From the IMG/VR virus record IMGVR_UViG_3300022752_000274, positions 1-30,165 of that record: a DNA stretch of 30,165 nucleotides; one strand, 5' to 3'. Made by a program: the position numbers and the translations under genes. Of the stretch, positions 22,040 through 28,125 are shown one piece after another. The stretch is from a virus. The notes under the pieces were generated by a model. That model worked only from the letters and a program-made list of their open reading frames with translations, had not been told where the DNA came from and made no database searches. Position 1 is the first letter of the stretch, and each line of letters starts with the position of its first letter.

Positions 22040-22539
22040 GCAGCGTTGCAGTCATGTATCGCAGCCTTTACGACACCCGACCCGTGCAGGAGGTCACCTC
22101 GTGGGGCTCACTCGTGCAGGAGCTGCAGGAGCACTCTGAGGTGAAGAGGGATAAGGAAGCGGGCCCGTTGTGGTCGCCCGTCTCCTTGATCCCCGGGGGG
22201 AAGCGCAGGAACGCTGACGTGCTCGCAGTCAATGCACTAGTCGTGGACTATGACGGAGGGACTGCACTTCCTGAGATTGAGGGAAGGCTTCAGGGGAGAG
22301 AGTGGATCGCATACTCGACTTACTCTCACTCCTCAGCCGATCCACGCTTTCACCTTGTCGTGAGACTCCCTGAGCCGATCTCCCCTGAGAAGTGGGGGGA
22401 GGCGTATCGAAGGCTCCGCAGTGATCTAGGGCTTGAGCAGGGGGATCACCTCCCTGCTCCGTGCCACTCGTACTTCCGACCGCAGCATCGCCCGGGGTCG
22501 GAGTTTTTTGTGAAGGTGAGTGAAGGAGGAGTGAAGTGA
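22036..22539 (+). CDS. Primase-polymerase-like (AEP-type) small protein
   Basis: The 167-residue protein resembles the catalytic half of phage/plasmid primase-polymerases. NALVVDYDGG (about residues 66-75) carries the D-x-D pair (71 and 73) of metal motif I, and WIAYSTYSHSSADPRFHLVVRLPEPISPEKW (about 90-120) matches the SHxxxxPRxRxxxxLxxPI strand of these enzymes. No helicase domain follows, so it is a stand-alone domain of about half normal primase length. If active it would make primers for host polymerase. The third acidic motif cannot be placed with confidence, so catalysis is uncertain. Confidence 0.6.
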   Translation: MSSVAVMYRSLYDTRPVQEVTSWGSLVQELQEHSEVKRDKEAGPLWSPVSLIPGGKRRNADVLAVNALVVDYDGGTALPEIEGRLQGREWIAYSTYSHSSADPRFHLVVRLPEPISPEKWGEAYRRLRSDLGLEQGDHLPAPCHSYFRPQHRPGSEFFVKVSEGGVK

Positions 22540-22727
22540 AGATCAATCGCAAGAGTGAGCCTGAAGTGCTCACGTACTTTCCTCAGGTGACTCGTGATGC
22601 AGTCACTGCATTGAGGTATGAGAGGTTCGTGAGGATGGAACGGGCCCGTAGTCGAGGGAAGGTCACCATCGTCCTGATGGTGCTCGTAGTTGCAGGAGTC
22701 ATCCTGCTCAAGGAGGTGCTCGCATGA
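22536..22727 (+). CDS. Small C-terminal-anchored membrane protein
   Basis: GTG at 22536 overlaps the previous stop. The 63-residue protein has a polar, basic N-terminal 41 residues and one hydrophobic helix at the end (about 43-59; VTIVLMVLVVAGVILL) before a short KEVLA tail. That arrangement suggests a tail-anchored inner-membrane protein with a cytoplasmic domain. It sits between the primase-like and Cas4-like genes; function unknown. Confidence 0.6.
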   Translation: MKINRKSEPEVLTYFPQVTRDAVTALRYERFVRMERARSRGKVTIVLMVLVVAGVILLKEVLA

Positions 22728-23596
22728 TGATCTCAAAGGAGATCGATCCGAAACGTAAGGGGATCAGTAAGTCGCTGATCACTTCGGCTGCACTCTGCAA
22801 CCGAAAGGGATACTTCAGCGAGACGGTGCGTCTCCCGGATGGGGCACGAGTGCCGTGGCGAGTGCCTGAGAAGGTTGCGTTCGGAGCTGCACTTGATGAG
22901 GCGATCCTGCATATCGCAATCAGGATTCGTGAGGGTCAGGAGTGGACTCAGGATGATGCCGTCGCAAGCGGGTACGACTATGCACTGAAGAAGGATTCGC
23001 AGGATGGGATCGATTGGGGGCTCTTCAGGGCTCAACTCGACAACGCAATCAGCCTCTTTAGGGTGGACGTGCTGAGGGAGGGCACTGATGAAGCTCCGAT
23101 CCTAGACTTCCGCCACTGCTACCTGCAGGGGATGGACGGTGAGTCTCTGAGGGTCGGTGAGTTGATCGGCACTCCCGACTTTATCTTTCCGGGGGAGCAC
23201 CGAGAGAACGGGCGAACGCTGATTGTCGATCTCAAAGCTGCAGCCCGAGCAAAGTCGGAGAAGGATCTGCGATCAGCCGAACTCTCCTACTATGCGTACC
23301 TTTGGACTCTGCACTCAGGCGGAGAGTTGCCTGAGGTGGGATACCTCACCTACGCACGAACTGCGAAGCCGAGGTATCAACTGATCACGGGCCCGTCAAG
23401 TGGCGATGCACTGCTCCTTGCCGAGGAATACGTGAAGACGACGAAGGCGATTCTTACGAGGAGCAGTCAGGAGGAGGTGGGATTCTCAACTTCTTTCTGC
23501 ACTTCGTGTGAGTGGCGTAAGCCTATCCCTGAGGCTAGTTTCGGGGGATGCAGTGTCGGACTGCTCGTAGCAGCCGACGAGAAGGAGGAGGACTGA
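22724..23596 (+). CDS. Cas4/RecB-like PD-(D/E)XK exonuclease with Fe-S cysteines
   Basis: The 290-residue protein combines RecB-type nuclease motifs with four cysteines positioned as in Cas4/AddB. Cys25 (ALCNRKGY) is near the N-terminus, and Cys259, Cys262 and Cys276 (FCTSCEWRKP...GGC) are near the C-terminus, expected to bind a [4Fe-4S] cluster. Metal/catalytic residues are Asp152 in GTPDF, Asp169 and Lys171 in VDLKA (Asp replaces the usual Glu of ExK), and the QxxxY-like LSYYAYLW (188-195). It would resect DNA ends to single strands. It precedes an annealing-type protein, so the pair resembles a RecE/RecT-style recombination module. Confidence 0.8.
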   Translation: MMISKEIDPKRKGISKSLITSAALCNRKGYFSETVRLPDGARVPWRVPEKVAFGAALDEAILHIAIRIREGQEWTQDDAVASGYDYALKKDSQDGIDWGLFRAQLDNAISLFRVDVLREGTDEAPILDFRHCYLQGMDGESLRVGELIGTPDFIFPGEHRENGRTLIVDLKAAARAKSEKDLRSAELSYYAYLWTLHSGGELPEVGYLTYARTAKPRYQLITGPSSGDALLLAEEYVKTTKAILTRSSQEEVGFSTSFCTSCEWRKPIPEASFGGCSVGLLVAADEKEED

Positions 23597-23598
23597 TC

Positions 23599-24225
23599 AT
23601 GGCAGGAGGCTTCGATCTTTCAGGGTACGTTGAGGTAGCGGAGAGGCTCTCTCAATGGTACGAAAAGTATCCTGAGGGCAGGATCACGACGCAAGTGATT
23701 GAGCACTCAGAGAAGCGGGTCATCGTGAGGGCTGAGGCGTATCGCTCTCAGGATCAGGTGACTCCCTCAGGGGTAGGGCACTCGGGACTCGCAATCCCCG
23801 GTGCGACTCCTTACACCCGAGGAGCTGAACTTGAGAACGCAGAGACTTCAGCGATTGGGCGAGCACTAGTAGCAGCGGGACTTCCCTCAAAGAAGGTTGC
23901 GTCCGCTGATGAGGTGCTCTCAAAGAGAGGGGCTGCTCCTGAAGTGCAGGACGGGCCCGTCACGGAGGTCGTGGCTGATAAGGAGAAGGCTCTCTCACCT
24001 GAGGATGCACTCAAGTTTGCGATGGTCTTTGCTGAGGATGAGAAGGGGAAGAGTCCCGAAGCTTGCCCGAAGCACTCTCGCCCGTGGATTCTGAGGGAAG
24101 GGGTCAGTGCGAAAGGACCGTACGCCTTCTACTCATGCGGTGCTAAAGATCCGAGCACTGCTAAGGGATGGTGCATCGAGAAGCCTTCCCGGGTATGGGA
24201 AGCCGCTCAGGAGAAGAAGCGATGA
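23599..24225 (+). CDS. ERF-like single-strand annealing protein candidate with C-terminal zinc knuckle
   Basis: From ATG 23599 (after GGAGGACTGATC) the protein has 208 residues. The N-terminal domain (about 8-110) contains TRGAELENAETSAIGRALVAAGL (73-95), the signature shared by a large family of phage ERF/Rad52-like annealing proteins. A disordered linker follows, then C-x2-H and two later cysteines (CPKH at 156-159, C180 and C192), consistent with a zinc knuckle. It should bind single-stranded DNA made by the Cas4-like nuclease just upstream and pair complementary strands. An upstream extension of the frame overlaps the nuclease gene and is rejected. Annealase activity is inferred from the signature and the partner. 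Confidence 0.65.
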   Translation: MAGGFDLSGYVEVAERLSQWYEKYPEGRITTQVIEHSEKRVIVRAEAYRSQDQVTPSGVGHSGLAIPGATPYTRGAELENAETSAIGRALVAAGLPSKKVASADEVLSKRGAAPEVQDGPVTEVVADKEKALSPEDALKFAMVFAEDEKGKSPEACPKHSRPWILREGVSAKGPYAFYSCGAKDPSTAKGWCIEKPSRVWEAAQEKKR

Positions 24226-24488
24226 CGGCACGCAGCGGATATTCTCAGGAGGTCTACGACCGACTGATCAAGGCGAAGCAAGCCTACGTGGAACTTTTCG
24301 GAGTCTCACCTCAGGCAGTGATCGACCGTGGCGATGAGGTGATCGCCTATCAGGTCAGCCTCATTGATGAGACGACTTATCACGGGCCCGTGGTAAGCGG
24401 TGAGGGCACTCACCTCACTCGTGCCATTGATGCACTTGAGGAGGAGCTGCTGAGGTTGGCGGTGACTCTGAGGGGGCTCAATGAGTAA
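24222..24488 (+). CDS. Hypothetical acidic early protein
   Basis: ATG at 24222 overlaps the previous TGA and gives 88 residues. It has an N-terminal helix (EVYDRLIKAKQAYVELFG), a strand pair (DEVIAYQVSLIDETTYHG) and a C-terminal helix (THLTRAIDALEEELLRLAVTL). No motif recognised. It could be a small nucleic-acid-binding or adaptor protein. It overlaps the next gene by eight bases. Confidence 0.6.
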   Translation: MTARSGYSQEVYDRLIKAKQAYVELFGVSPQAVIDRGDEVIAYQVSLIDETTYHGPVVSGEGTHLTRAIDALEEELLRLAVTLRGLNE

Positions 24489-24675
24489 GAAGAGAGAGTG
24501 CGAGTGGTGCGGCTCCGAGCAGTTGAGGATTGATAAGGGCAGGGGTCAGCGTCTATGCGCTGACTGCTATATCGAGCACCTCGGGCGAGTCGCAAAGATC
24601 TTTGAGATCGTTGATCCTGAGGGGGAAACGTACAAAGATCTTCGTGCGCAGATCCTCAAGGAGCAGGGACGATGA
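24481..24675 (+). CDS. Zinc-ribbon protein
   Basis: The 64-residue protein has two cysteine pairs, CEWC (7-10) and CADC (26-29), framing a basic turn, a typical four-Cys zinc ribbon, followed by a helical charged tail. GTGA/ATGA-type overlaps join it to both neighbours. Zinc ribbons of this kind bind nucleic acid or host polymerase; the partner here is unknown. Confidence 0.65.
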   Translation: MSKKRECEWCGSEQLRIDKGRGQRLCADCYIEHLGRVAKIFEIVDPEGETYKDLRAQILKEQGR

Positions 24676-24860
24676 GCCCCGTCTATGTCTTCAGGTGCAG
24701 CACCTGCGAAGCGATTGAGGAGAGGCTGCAGGTCGGCTTCACCCCGATCAATCCCCGGTGCGAGAAGTGTGGACCGTATATGCAACTGCAGGTGACTGCA
24801 GCATCCGTCACCTATAAGGGCGGCGGATGGGCGAAGAAAGAGAAGGAGGAGAAGAAGTGA
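24672..24860 (+). CDS. FmdB-type zinc-ribbon protein
   Basis: The 62-residue protein has the FmdB pattern: an opening PVYVFRCSTC, a second pair CEKC (about 30-33) and a later GGGWAKKE resembling the family's glycine-rich end. FmdB-like ribbons are putative regulators, and phages often carry them. Overlaps place it in the early operon. Regulatory role is family inference, not shown here. Confidence 0.7.
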   Translation: MSPVYVFRCSTCEAIEERLQVGFTPINPRCEKCGPYMQLQVTAASVTYKGGGWAKKEKEEKK

Positions 24861-25270
24861 AGGGACGACCGTGGGCGAAGTTTGACGTGGGGATGCCCCG
24901 CGATGCGAAGGTCTCAACCCTCTCTGAGGATGGTGCTCGGTGGGCGTTTGTGGCGGTGATCCTCTCTGCAAAGGAGGCTGATCGTCCGGGGCTCTTTGAG
25001 AATCTTGATCACCTCAAGGCGGTGCTTTCTGCAAGCGTTGCGAAGCATATCCCTGAGCTGATTGAGAAGGGGCTGCTCGTAGAAGATCCTGAAGGCGTGA
25101 TCCATGTCGCAGCATGGCGCAAGTATCAGATCGATCCTACGAAGCCTGAGAGGGCTGCACGATATCGGGAGAAGGTCAAGAAGGCTGAGGCGGGCCCGAA
25201 GTATCTTGCGATCAGGGAGCCCGGGAAGCCGACCTCAATCGCTGAGATTGTGAGAGGGGTGCAGAAGTGA
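24857..25270 (+). CDS. DnaD-like replication protein, N-terminal winged-helix
   Basis: GTG at 24857 overlaps the previous TGA and gives 137 residues. The protein opens WAKFDVGMPRDAKVSTLSEDGARWAFVAVILSAKEADRPGLFENLDHLKAVLS, a winged-helix found at the N-terminus of phage replisome-organiser proteins. IPELIEKGLLVEDPEGVIHVAAWRKYQIDP follows, matching the wing that recognises DNA, then a charged tail. It likely melts or marks the phage origin and loads host helicase. Initiator ORFs often overlap their own origin, but I see no iterons within it. Confidence 0.7.
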   Translation: MKGRPWAKFDVGMPRDAKVSTLSEDGARWAFVAVILSAKEADRPGLFENLDHLKAVLSASVAKHIPELIEKGLLVEDPEGVIHVAAWRKYQIDPTKPERAARYREKVKKAEAGPKYLAIREPGKPTSIAEIVRGVQK

Positions 25271-25842
25271 GCGGCACTGAGGGTATCGGGTATCTGATCC
25301 CGATTGATTCAGAGATCAGGCAACGAGCCCGCGAACTGCTCTACCCCGGGGGAGGTGCAGATACTGCGTATCTTGGGAAGGAGGCTGAAGTCGCAGGTGC
25401 GTTTGGTGAGGCTGCGTTTGAGAGGGCGATGAAGCGACTCGGAGATCAGGATCTCAGGCACGTTGGGATTGTCGATCATGACTTTGAGCATCCCCTACTC
25501 GGCTCACTTGAGGTCAAGACGAAGCCCCGGTCAGTGCGACCGCGAGCCTCCTATGAAGCCTCAATCGCAACGGTGAACCTCACCTATCAGAAGCCTGATC
25601 GCTACGTCTTTGTGAGCTTGTACCCGAAGGCAGCGGGCCCGTATTATCGATACGAGGAGGCTTGGATCGTGGGATGGGAGCACCGGGAGGAATACCTCAG
25701 AAGGGCTTTCTTAGTCCCGAAGGGCTCTGAGATGGGCGGGGGGAGAGAATCCTTCAGGGATATGCTCAACCTTGAGATCGCGGATCTTCAGCCCATTGAG
25801 GATCTCGTGAGGGAGGGTTTCGGCATGATCAATCGTCCCTGA
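25267..25842 (+). CDS. PD-(D/E)XK-fold nuclease
   Basis: The 191-residue protein has a nuclease core: GAFGEAAFERAM with Glu48 (about residues 45-55), an acidic strand GIVDHDFEHP (Asp70 or Asp72), and GSLEVKTKPR with Glu82 and Lys84 as the E-x-K pair, followed by YVFVSLYP. This is a restriction-enzyme/resolvase-like active site. Starting at GTG 25267 it overlaps the DnaD-like gene, so it may act in replication or recombination, or attack host DNA. The exact substrate cannot be told. A terminator follows immediately. Confidence 0.7.
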   Translation: MSGTEGIGYLIPIDSEIRQRARELLYPGGGADTAYLGKEAEVAGAFGEAAFERAMKRLGDQDLRHVGIVDHDFEHPLLGSLEVKTKPRSVRPRASYEASIATVNLTYQKPDRYVFVSLYPKAAGPYYRYEEAWIVGWEHREEYLRRAFLVPKGSEMGGGRESFRDMLNLEIADLQPIEDLVREGFGMINRP

Positions 25843-25867
25843 GACGTTTTACTCAGTCTCTTTTTTT
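25841..25867 (+). terminator. Rho-independent terminator after the replication block
   Basis: GAGAC (25841-25845) and GTCTC (25856-25860) form a short stem around a ten-base loop; an alternative CTGAG/CTCAG pairing overlaps it. Seven T follow at 25861-25867. It overlaps the stop codon of the nuclease gene and would end or attenuate the first early block. Confidence 0.75.
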
Positions 25868-25890
25868 GTCCTCGGGACACTGAAGGGACA
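25867..25890 (+). repeat. TGTCC/GGACA inverted repeat with extra GGGACA copy
   Basis: TGTCC (25867-25871) and GGACA (25875-25879) pair around TCG, and GGGACA recurs at 25885-25890, 11 bases after the first (one helical turn). It lies between the terminator and the tandem repeats, so may be a binding site for regulation of the next gene. No -35/-10 pair is convincing here. Confidence 0.35.
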
Positions 25891-25893
25891 ACT

Positions 25894-25928
25894 GAGATGA
25901 GAGATGAGATATGAGAGATGAGAGATAT
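25894..25928 (+). repeat. Five tandem 7-bp repeats of GAGATGA type
   Basis: GAGATGA is repeated at 25894, 25901, (variant GATATGA) 25908, 25915 and (variant GAGATAT) 25922, giving 35 bases of near-perfect 7-mers. It lies in the 102-base intergenic gap before the DUF1599-like gene, and the copies contain ATG/TGA overlaps with no open frame. It could be an iteron-type protein site, a leader that slows ribosomes, or a replication origin element. Confidence 0.75.
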
Positions 25929-25944
25929 AAAGAAAGGAAAGACT

Positions 25945-26295
25945 ATGCAAGCGAGCAGTGAGATGACTTTTGAGGAGAGGCTCCGACCCTTCTACCTTGA
26001 GGCGTTTGAGATTCTCGTGCAGCGGCAAGCCGCTTACGGGCCCGAGAATATCCTTCAGGCGGGAGAGTGGGGAGTCTTTGAGCAGTTGCGGAATAAGGTG
26101 AGCCGAGCTGCGAACCGCCTGAACGGTCAGGTCGTGGGAGGGAGGGTGATCCTTGATGCTGATCCGGGGGATCAGGTGCTACGGGACTCCCTGATCGATC
26201 TGATCAACTATGCAGCGATTCTCCTAGCACTCCGAGAGGGATTGTGGGAGTCAGGGATGATCCTTGAGAATCAGGTGAAAGGAGGTAAGGCATGA
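25945..26295 (+). CDS. DUF1599 / nucleotide-modification-associated domain 1-like protein
   Basis: ATG 25945 follows AAAGGAAAG; an earlier ATG at 25918 lies within the tandem repeats. The 116-residue helical protein contains YGPENILQAGEWGVFEQLRNKVSRAANRL (about 31-59) and DQVLRDSLIDLINYAAILLALREG (about 77-100), matching DUF1599, a family described with phage DNA base-modification systems (also called Nmad1) and related in style to MazG-like nucleotide-handling helices. It may act on modified nucleotide precursors. With the TAGT at 68-958 it supports a hypermodified-DNA phage. The family assignment is moderate, as all-helical nucleotide pyrophosphohydrolases look alike. Confidence 0.6.
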   Translation: MQASSEMTFEERLRPFYLEAFEILVQRQAAYGPENILQAGEWGVFEQLRNKVSRAANRLNGQVVGGRVILDADPGDQVLRDSLIDLINYAAILLALREGLWESGMILENQVKGGKA

Positions 26296-26492
26296 AGGCT
26301 GAACTGCTCAAAGAGATCCGCTCCTTCGTAAAGGCGAAGGGGTATGCACCGACCGTTCGTGAGCTTGCCGAGAGTCTAGGGGTAGGGCACTCAAGCGTGC
26401 AGAAGGCTCTCGTGGACTTGATCGAGGATGGGAAGATCAATAAAACCCCGGGCATCGCCCGTGGGATCAGCGTGAAGGAGGCGAGATCATGA
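26292..26492 (+). CDS. Stand-alone LexA-type DNA-binding domain
   Basis: The 66-residue protein is almost exactly the LexA winged helix: LLKEIRSFVKAKGYAPTVRELAESLG (helix 1 and the helix-turn-helix start), SSVQKALVDLIEDGKI and the closing wing TPGIARGISV. There is no self-cleaving peptidase domain, so it cannot be inactivated in the usual RecA-dependent way. Overlaps (ATGA on both sides) place it in the early operon. It may bind host SOS boxes or the phage's own operator repeats near 20324-20391. Assignment of the fold is confident, the target unknown. Confidence 0.8.
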   Translation: MKAELLKEIRSFVKAKGYAPTVRELAESLGVGHSSVQKALVDLIEDGKINKTPGIARGISVKEARS

Positions 26493-26824
26493 CTGAGGAG
26501 GTATTCACCATCGGCACGGTGGCGTTCCGTGCAACCTTTGATGATTTGGACGTGAGACTCTTGATCATTGGAAGGCACTATGCAGACGGTGGACTTGCCG
26601 TCCTTGCGCAGAAGGCTGATACGGGTGAGCCCTTTGCAACTCTCTCAGCGAACTTCCCTGAGGCGGGCCCGTTGAAGGAGGGTCACTTCTTTCTGAAGAC
26701 GTGGTCTGAGAATGCGGAACTCGCTGACGTGCTCGTGAGAGTGGGCTTTTTTGAGCCCGTTGAGGATGGGCTCACCGTGCACTCAGGATATGTTGAGGCT
26801 CATGAGTATCGGGTCATCGGGTAG
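26489..26824 (+). CDS. DUF4313-like hypothetical protein
   Basis: The 111-residue protein has the DUF4313-like stretch PFATLSANFPEAGPLKEGHFFLKTWSENAELADVLVRVGFF (about residues 48-88), then a final strand pair ending EAHEYRVIG. These proteins occur on phages and plasmids; no function is established. It overlaps the LexA-type gene and ends eleven bases before the next gene. Confidence 0.6.
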   Translation: MTEEVFTIGTVAFRATFDDLDVRLLIIGRHYADGGLAVLAQKADTGEPFATLSANFPEAGPLKEGHFFLKTWSENAELADVLVRVGFFEPVEDGLTVHSGYVEAHEYRVIG

Positions 26825-26827
26825 GAT
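26822..26827 (+). promoter_or_regulatory. Possible leaderless -10 promoter (TAGGAT)
   Basis: TAGGAT fits TANNNT and ends seven bases before the ATG at 26835, the spacing for leaderless transcription starting at the ATG, which is common in actinobacteria. There is no clear -35 and no ribosome-binding site for this gene, which supports the idea weakly. Confidence 0.35.
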
Positions 26828-26834
26828 CTAACTC

Positions 26835-27026
26835 ATGGCAGGGGTGAAGGCGAATAAGGCTAAAGGCGGTCCGCGCCTTGAGACGAAGTGGCACGCTGCT
26901 TCGTGCTCAGGGTGTGGACTCGCCATCCCCTCAATCAAGGATGCCGTGCGTATCAAGTGGATCAACCTTGAGAAGCCCCGTCGATCAGTCATGCAGTGGC
27001 GGCACCGAAAGTGCAGCGGTGCATAG
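26835..27026 (+). CDS. Basic zinc-knuckle protein
   Basis: The 63-residue protein is strongly basic, with CSGC (about 24-27) and a final HRKC (57-60), which could form one zinc site. ATG at 26835 lacks a Shine-Dalgarno and may be leaderless. Such small basic zinc proteins often bind nucleic acid. It overlaps the upstream extension of the next frame. Confidence 0.55.
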   Translation: MAGVKANKAKGGPRLETKWHAASCSGCGLAIPSIKDAVRIKWINLEKPRRSVMQWRHRKCSGA

Positions 27027-27034
27027 TGGGGAAG

Positions 27035-27418
27035 ATGAAGGATCTCGCCATCGATGAGCTGAACCGAGAGAAGGCAGTCCGGGGAAAGCGTGCTCGCAAC
27101 TCAGGAAACTCCTTTGAGCGAGAGATCGTGCATAAACTCGGGCCCGATGCGAAGCGAGTTGGGCAGTATGGGGGGAAGACTGACGTTGAGTCCCCGTGGA
27201 TAGCGATTCAGGCTAAGTGCGGAAACGGATACTTTCCTTCTCGACTTGATGCTGCACTCAGGGCGATCACTGCACGAGGCGATCAGCTCCGGGCAGTGGT
27301 CGTGGGAGATAAGCCCGGGGCGGGTATTCGTAGGCGAGCCCTGATCGTGCTCGACTTTGATGACTTCATCGCATGGTACGGGGGAGGGATTGATGCCGAA
27401 GTCACGCCTGAAGACTAA
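27035..27418 (+). CDS. PD-(D/E)XK resolvase-like nuclease with Q-x-K variant
   Basis: From ATG 27035 the protein has 127 residues; GTG at 27026 is an alternative that overlaps the previous TAG. It resembles phage Holliday-junction-resolvase/endonuclease proteins: basic N-terminus RGKRARNSGNSFEREIV (Glu28 or Glu30), GGKTDVESPW (Asp50), and IQAKCG (Gln59, Lys61), then a helix and VVVGDKPG and a closing strand. The catalytic E-x-K is Q-x-K, as in Mrr-type nucleases, so activity is likely but not certain. It could resolve recombination branches before packaging. Confidence 0.75.
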   Translation: MKDLAIDELNREKAVRGKRARNSGNSFEREIVHKLGPDAKRVGQYGGKTDVESPWIAIQAKCGNGYFPSRLDAALRAITARGDQLRAVVVGDKPGAGIRRRALIVLDFDDFIAWYGGGIDAEVTPED

Positions 27419-27608
27419 CCGTCTCACTGATCGTGAGGAGTTAGTGCTCGCACTTACTCAGGCACGACTCATGGCGGACTCCATGCCTGAGGTATCCGCT
27501 CAATACCTCAAGGGTTTTGATGAAGGTATCAAGGTCAGCATCGAACTGATCCGCTCACTTGATGACCTGCAGATCGCAGTTGATAGGCGACCGAGAGAGA
27601 TCAGGTGA
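27393..27608 (+). CDS. Hypothetical helical early protein
   Basis: ATG at 27393 with GGGAGGG upstream gives 71 residues, overlapping the resolvase-like gene's end. It has a central helix (REELVLALTQARLMADSM), a KGFDEGIKVSIELIRSLDDL helix and a basic tail. No family recognised. Its end overlaps the start of the secreted RlpA-like gene. Confidence 0.55.
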   Translation: MPKSRLKTNRLTDREELVLALTQARLMADSMPEVSAQYLKGFDEGIKVSIELIRSLDDLQIAVDRRPREIR

Positions 27609-28087
27609 AGTATCTCTCCGCCCTTCTCGTGATCATCCTGATCGCAGGGATGCACGAGGGAGCGGGGACGGTAAGTGCACCTGCAGCCCGGTGCGAGACT
27701 CAGCCTGAACCCGTTGCATCAGTTGAGATCAGCCCTGAGCCCGTGCAGGTGATCGGTGTCGCATCGTGGTACGACGCGACAAAGAATCATGCGTGGTACA
27801 CCCGAAAGTCTAAGTGGGGAGATCCCGTGATCTTCTATGGGGCAGCGGGCCCGAAGTTGCGCGAGGCTCTTGGCGACGACAATCCTTATCACGAGCACTA
27901 TCCCGTGACGGTCACGAATCCGAGGACGGGCATCACGATTCAGGTCATCGTGGTCGATTGGTGCTCCTGCTCAGAAGGGCGAAAGGGCGAGAAGCTCATT
28001 GATCTGAGCCCTGCAGCGTTCAAGGCTCTCGGAGTCAGCCTCCCTCGGGGTATTCAGAAAGTGATCATCACGCTTCCTCTCCCGTAG
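27605..28087 (+). CDS. Secreted RlpA-like double-psi beta-barrel protein
   Basis: GTG at 27605 gives 160 residues. Residues 1-28 look like a signal peptide (MKYLSALLVIILIAG then GTVSAPAA). A linker follows, then the RlpA/expansin-like barrel: GVASWYD (51-57), HYPVTVTNPRTG (98-109), VIVVDWCSC with Asp118 (the catalytic-type Asp of the fold), and LIDLSPAAFKALG (131-143), ending in QKVIITL. RlpA-like proteins bind or cleave peptidoglycan. A phage-encoded exported version in the early operon may loosen or modify the wall early or help at lysis. A zinc or disulphide role for C30, C120 and C122 is possible. Confidence 0.8.
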   Translation: MKYLSALLVIILIAGMHEGAGTVSAPAARCETQPEPVASVEISPEPVQVIGVASWYDATKNHAWYTRKSKWGDPVIFYGAAGPKLREALGDDNPYHEHYPVTVTNPRTGITIQVIVVDWCSCSEGRKGEKLIDLSPAAFKALGVSLPRGIQKVIITLPLP

Positions 28088-28125
28088 GGCTAAGAATCAG
28101 GTACGATCCCCCGCAAGGAGGTCAT

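Noticed and set aside
22724-23596. Cas4-like protein as part of a CRISPR adaptation module
   Set aside because: No cas1/cas2 or repeats; the neighbour is an annealing-type protein, so recombination is the better context.
25918-25944. ATG at 25918 as start of the DUF1599-like gene
   Set aside because: Lies within the tandem 7-bp repeats; the ATG at 25945 has AAAGGAAAG and fits the family start.
28102-28107. TACGAT as -10 promoter for the GP88 gene
   Set aside because: No -35 at proper distance and a strong ribosome-binding site downstream already explains expression within the operon; not listed as a promoter.
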